The position numbers were made by a program, and so were the translations under genes. A stretch of 64,000 bases of DNA from Bog-473 sp963725895 (lineage in GTDB: Bacteria > Actinomycetota > Acidimicrobiia > Acidimicrobiales > RAAP-2): contig CAVSAJ010000002.1 in assembly GCA_963725895.1 (NCBI GenBank), positions 248,001 to 312,000 of the forward strand. Reading direction: 5' to 3'. The notes beneath the pieces were generated by a model. It saw only the letters and a list, made by a program, of their open reading frames with translations, did no database searches and was not told the origin of the DNA. Within the stretch, counting starts at the first letter, position 1; every line of letters starts with the position of its first letter. Positions 61,475 through 64,000 of this stretch are shown piece by piece.

Positions 61475-64000
61475 ATGATGCGGGGCGTTTCCCAAGCACT
61501 TGCCAATCGCCCTGAATGGACGGCATGCGAAGTGGCCACTGCAAAGAACATCTCGGTGCTTTTCACCGACATCGTTGGTTCGACCGAACTGTCGATGTCG
61601 CTCAGCGTCGAGGAGAATGACCGGCTGCTTCAGACGCACTTCGCCCTGCTCCGCCAGTGGGTCGCTCGGAGCGGCGGCACAGAGGTGAAGTTGCTCGGAG
61701 ATGGCCTCATGGCGGTCTTCCCGACCGCCTCGGGTGCCTTGGCGTGTGCCGTGGCGATGCAACAGGCCGTCGAGCGGGACAACCGGACGGCAGGACGCTC
61801 GGTGGGATTGCGCGTCGGGATCAGCACGGGAGAGGCCACCCTCGAAGGCGGTGACTACTACGGCGATCCGGTCATCGAGGCGTCGAGGCTGTGCGCCCAG
61901 GCCGATGGCGGCCAAATCCTCGCGGCCGACCTGGTCCGGGCGACGGCGGGGCGCCGAACACCCTACGGCTTCATCTCGTTGGGCGAAGTCCCCCTCAAGG
62001 GCCTGCGCGACCCGGTGCTCACTTTGGAGGTGACCTGGGAACCGGCGCGCGACGAGCTGACCTCGGAGCGGGTGCCCCTGCCCTTCCGCCTCGAGGCCCG
62101 GTTGCCCATCGGCGTCATCGGCCGCGAAACGGAGACCGCTGCTCTCTTGGAGGCTCTGCAGAGTGCAGTCGCCGGCGACGGACGCCGGGTGGTCCTCCTT
62201 GCCGGCGAGGCGGGAGTGGGCAAGACCACGCTCGAGACCCAGGTGGCCCTCTCGGCCTACGAAATGGGTGCGGTCGTGCTCCTCGGACGTTGCGAAGAGG
62301 ACCTCGGCGTCCCCTACGGTCTCTTCGTCGAGGCACTTTCGCACTACGTCGCTCACGCCGACATACTCGAACTCGAAGGCCATGCCACGGTCTACGGCGG
62401 GGAGCTGTCGCGCATCGTGCCCGGTCTCCGCCGCAGGCTGGGCGACGTCCCGGCCCCGATGAGCTCTGACTCCGACACCGAGCGCTACCTCCTGTACGGC
62501 GCCGTGGCCGGGCTCCTCGAGCATGTGGCGGCCGCGCACTCCCTCGTCCTCGTGCTCGATGACCTCCAGTGGGCGGACAAGCCGAGCCTCCAGATGCTTC
62601 GGTACATCGTCGCCAACACGACGAAAGCGCCGATCCTCATCCTTGCCGCCCTCCGTGATACCGAGCTCACCCCCGCTCATCCACTCTTCGACGTGCTCGC
62701 CGCGCTGCGAAGAGAGGAAGGTGTGAGCCGCGTGAAGCTCGCCGGCCTGGACCGCGCCGGGGTGTTGGCGTTCATTGAGGCCAGTGCAGGGCACCCTCTC
62801 GGGCCCGAAGGCGGCAACCTCGCCCGCAGCCTCCATCTCGAGACCGACGGAAACCCGTTCTTCGTCGGCGAGGTGCTCCGGCATCTCACCGAGACTGGCG
62901 CCATCTCCTGGGACGCCGCGGGTCGCTGGGCGGCGGCGGACGAGTCACCAGGCGCGATCGATCTTCCCAGGAGCGTGCGCGAGGTGTTGCTGGCCCGCGT
63001 CGCCCGTCTCGGCGAGCCCGCGGGTCCTGTCCTGGCGGCGGCCTGCGTCATCGGTCGCGACTTTGACCTCGACCTGCTGGGACGAGTGACCGACATGGCC
63101 GAAGGCGACCTCATCGACGTGCTCGAGGCCGCTGCGGCTTCTGCCCTCGTCCGGGAGCTGCCCGATGTCGCAGGCCGCTACAGCTTCTGCCACGCCCTGA
63201 TCCAGCACAGCTTGTATCAGGAGATCGGAGTCACACGCCGGGCTCGGCTTCACCGCCGTGTGGCCGAGGGCATAGAGGAGACGTGCGGCGACGACACCGC
63301 ACCGCGCGTGGGCGAGCTCGCCCACCACTGGATCTGCGCCGCCCAGCCGGTCAATGACAAGGCAGTGGAATACGCGCGGCAGGCGGGGGAGGCGGCGCTC
63401 GCGGCGCTCGCCCCCGACCACGCGCTCCGCTACTTCAACCAGGCCCTCCAGTTCGTCGAGCTCAACCCGCACGGCGATCCGCTCTTGCAGTGCGATCTAC
63501 GCCTCGGGCTCGGCGAGGCGCAGCGCCAGGCCGGGGTGGCCGCGTTCCGCGAGACCTTCCTCCAAGCCGCACATCAGGCCGAGGAGCTCGGCGCGACCGA
63601 CCGGTTGGTGCAGGCCGCACTGAGCAACAACCGCGGCTTCGTCAGTACCATCGGGTCGGTCGACGACGCGCGTGTCGCAGTGCTCGAATCCGCTCTTGAC
63701 GCCCTCCCCGGAGAGGACAGCCGGGAGCGGGCTCTCCTCCTCGCCACCCTGTGCAGCGAGCTCACGTATGCCGGCTCCCCCGATCGCTGCCAGTCGCTCG
63801 CGGCCGAGGCCAAGACAATGGCAGCGCGCGTCGGGGACCCCGCCACGATCGTCCGAGTCCTTATCCTGACGCTCAACGCGGTTCTCGGCCCATCCAGCTT
63901 GGCCGAACGGATGGTCGACGCGAACGAGGCGCTTGCGCTCGCACACGAGCTCGGCGATCCCGATCTCCTCTACGGCGCCTGCCTCCACGCGCGGACCAAC
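61475..64000 (+). CDS. Adenylate/guanylate cyclase-AAA ATPase-TPR regulator, 3' end missing
   Basis: A very large protein running off the window after 842 visible residues with no stop. Residues 25-160 are a class III nucleotidyl cyclase domain: Asp32 in VLFTDIVGSTEL and Asp76 in LLGDGLMAVF are the metal ligands, followed by RVGISTGEATLEGGDYYGDP. Next is an AAA/STAND ATPase with Walker A LLAGEAGVGKTT (Lys250) and Walker B LVLVLDDLQWAD (Asp362/363). Helical TPR-like repeats follow. ATG 61475 is preceded by AGGAGG and AAAGG; GTG 61532 is possible. Such proteins are common in actinobacteria as signalling ATPases; some end in a LuxR-type domain. Confidence 0.88.
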   Translation, partial: MMRGVSQALANRPEWTACEVATAKNISVLFTDIVGSTELSMSLSVEENDRLLQTHFALLRQWVARSGGTEVKLLGDGLMAVFPTASGALACAVAMQQAVERDNRTAGRSVGLRVGISTGEATLEGGDYYGDPVIEASRLCAQADGGQILAADLVRATAGRRTPYGFISLGEVPLKGLRDPVLTLEVTWEPARDELTSERVPLPFRLEARLPIGVIGRETETAALLEALQSAVAGDGRRVVLLAGEAGVGKTTLETQVALSAYEMGAVVLLGRCEEDLGVPYGLFVEALSHYVAHADILELEGHATVYGGELSRIVPGLRRRLGDVPAPMSSDSDTERYLLYGAVAGLLEHVAAAHSLVLVLDDLQWADKPSLQMLRYIVANTTKAPILILAALRDTELTPAHPLFDVLAALRREEGVSRVKLAGLDRAGVLAFIEASAGHPLGPEGGNLARSLHLETDGNPFFVGEVLRHLTETGAISWDAAGRWAAADESPGAIDLPRSVREVLLARVARLGEPAGPVLAAACVIGRDFDLDLLGRVTDMAEGDLIDVLEAAAASALVRELPDVAGRYSFCHALIQHSLYQEIGVTRRARLHRRVAEGIEETCGDDTAPRVGELAHHWICAAQPVNDKAVEYARQAGEAALAALAPDHALRYFNQALQFVELNPHGDPLLQCDLRLGLGEAQRQAGVAAFRETFLQAAHQAEELGATDRLVQAALSNNRGFVSTIGSVDDARVAVLESALDALPGEDSRERALLLATLCSELTYAGSPDRCQSLAAEAKTMAARVGDPATIVRVLILTLNAVLGPSSLAERMVDANEALALAHELGDPDLLYGACLHARTN

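Noticed and set aside
61436..62884. Long open frame of 482 codons on the minus strand
   Set aside because: It runs opposite the cyclase-ATPase gene, has no recognisable motif and a composition typical of antisense frames in GC-rich DNA.

Overview
The window looks like chromosomal DNA from a high-GC actinomycete-type bacterium. The evidence is frequent GTG starts, GTGA/ATGA 4-bp gene overlaps, DUF2510 proteins, three F420/flavin luciferase-like oxidoreductases plus a PPOX-class F420 protein, and two SDRs of the mycofactocin-coupled type. An uncultured Acidimicrobiia-like or mycobacteria-like lineage fits best, but I infer that from family content and have no marker gene. No tRNA, rRNA, CRISPR array, transposase or phage gene was seen.

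Layout. 0-2 kb: end of a paired ABC-2 exporter. 2-10.5 kb: oxidative catabolism cassettes (double-domain FadR regulator, two P450s, limonene-epoxide-hydrolase-like enzyme with a TetR and clear operators, crotonase, aldehyde dehydrogenase, mycofactocin-type SDR). 10.5-25.5 kb: a large divergon. Leftward, TetR is followed by acyl-CoA dehydrogenase, tandem CoA-transferase, LLM oxidoreductase, serine hydrolase, acyl-CoA synthetase, APH-like kinase and DUF7064-type protein. Rightward come an LLM oxidoreductase, an acetoacetate-decarboxylase-like protein, a second DUF7064-type protein and a second APH-like kinase. An 18-bp perfect palindrome lies between the arms. 26-35.5 kb: a Liv-type solute-binding protein, then a rightward run of TetR, amidohydrolase, CoA-transferase, aldehyde dehydrogenase, two SDRs, P450 and PPOX protein. 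35.6-41.3 kb: a leftward operon of a small conserved protein, acyl-CoA synthetase, LivH-LivM-LivG and LivF, heavily damaged by indels. 41.8-44.2 kb: two DUF2510 surface-type proteins, one with a collagen-like segment. 44.2-47.9 kb: a PIG-L deacetylase, two PhyH dioxygenases and an LLM oxidoreductase in one operon. 48-64 kb: sulfotransferase, a striking nested palindrome, PadR with a DrrAB-type exporter, a lone DUF4268/PD-(D/E)XK protein, an amidase, a second DrrAB exporter with TetR, a ROK kinase coupled to a P450, a VOC protein, and the start of a very large cyclase-ATPase regulator.

How it fits together. Most of the window reads as uptake (Liv system), CoA activation, beta-oxidation-like steps, CoA transfer, and P450/alcohol/aldehyde oxidation of lipophilic carboxylates, terpenoids or steroids. 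The redox chemistry relies on F420 and mycofactocin. Substrates are not identifiable from sequence alone.

Sequence quality. At least two dozen single-base frameshifts interrupt otherwise intact, motif-complete genes, with the worst cluster at 36-41 kb. Nearly all restore the family sequence in the next frame. I therefore read them as probable consensus indels rather than gene decay, and give full gene extents with the break points noted.
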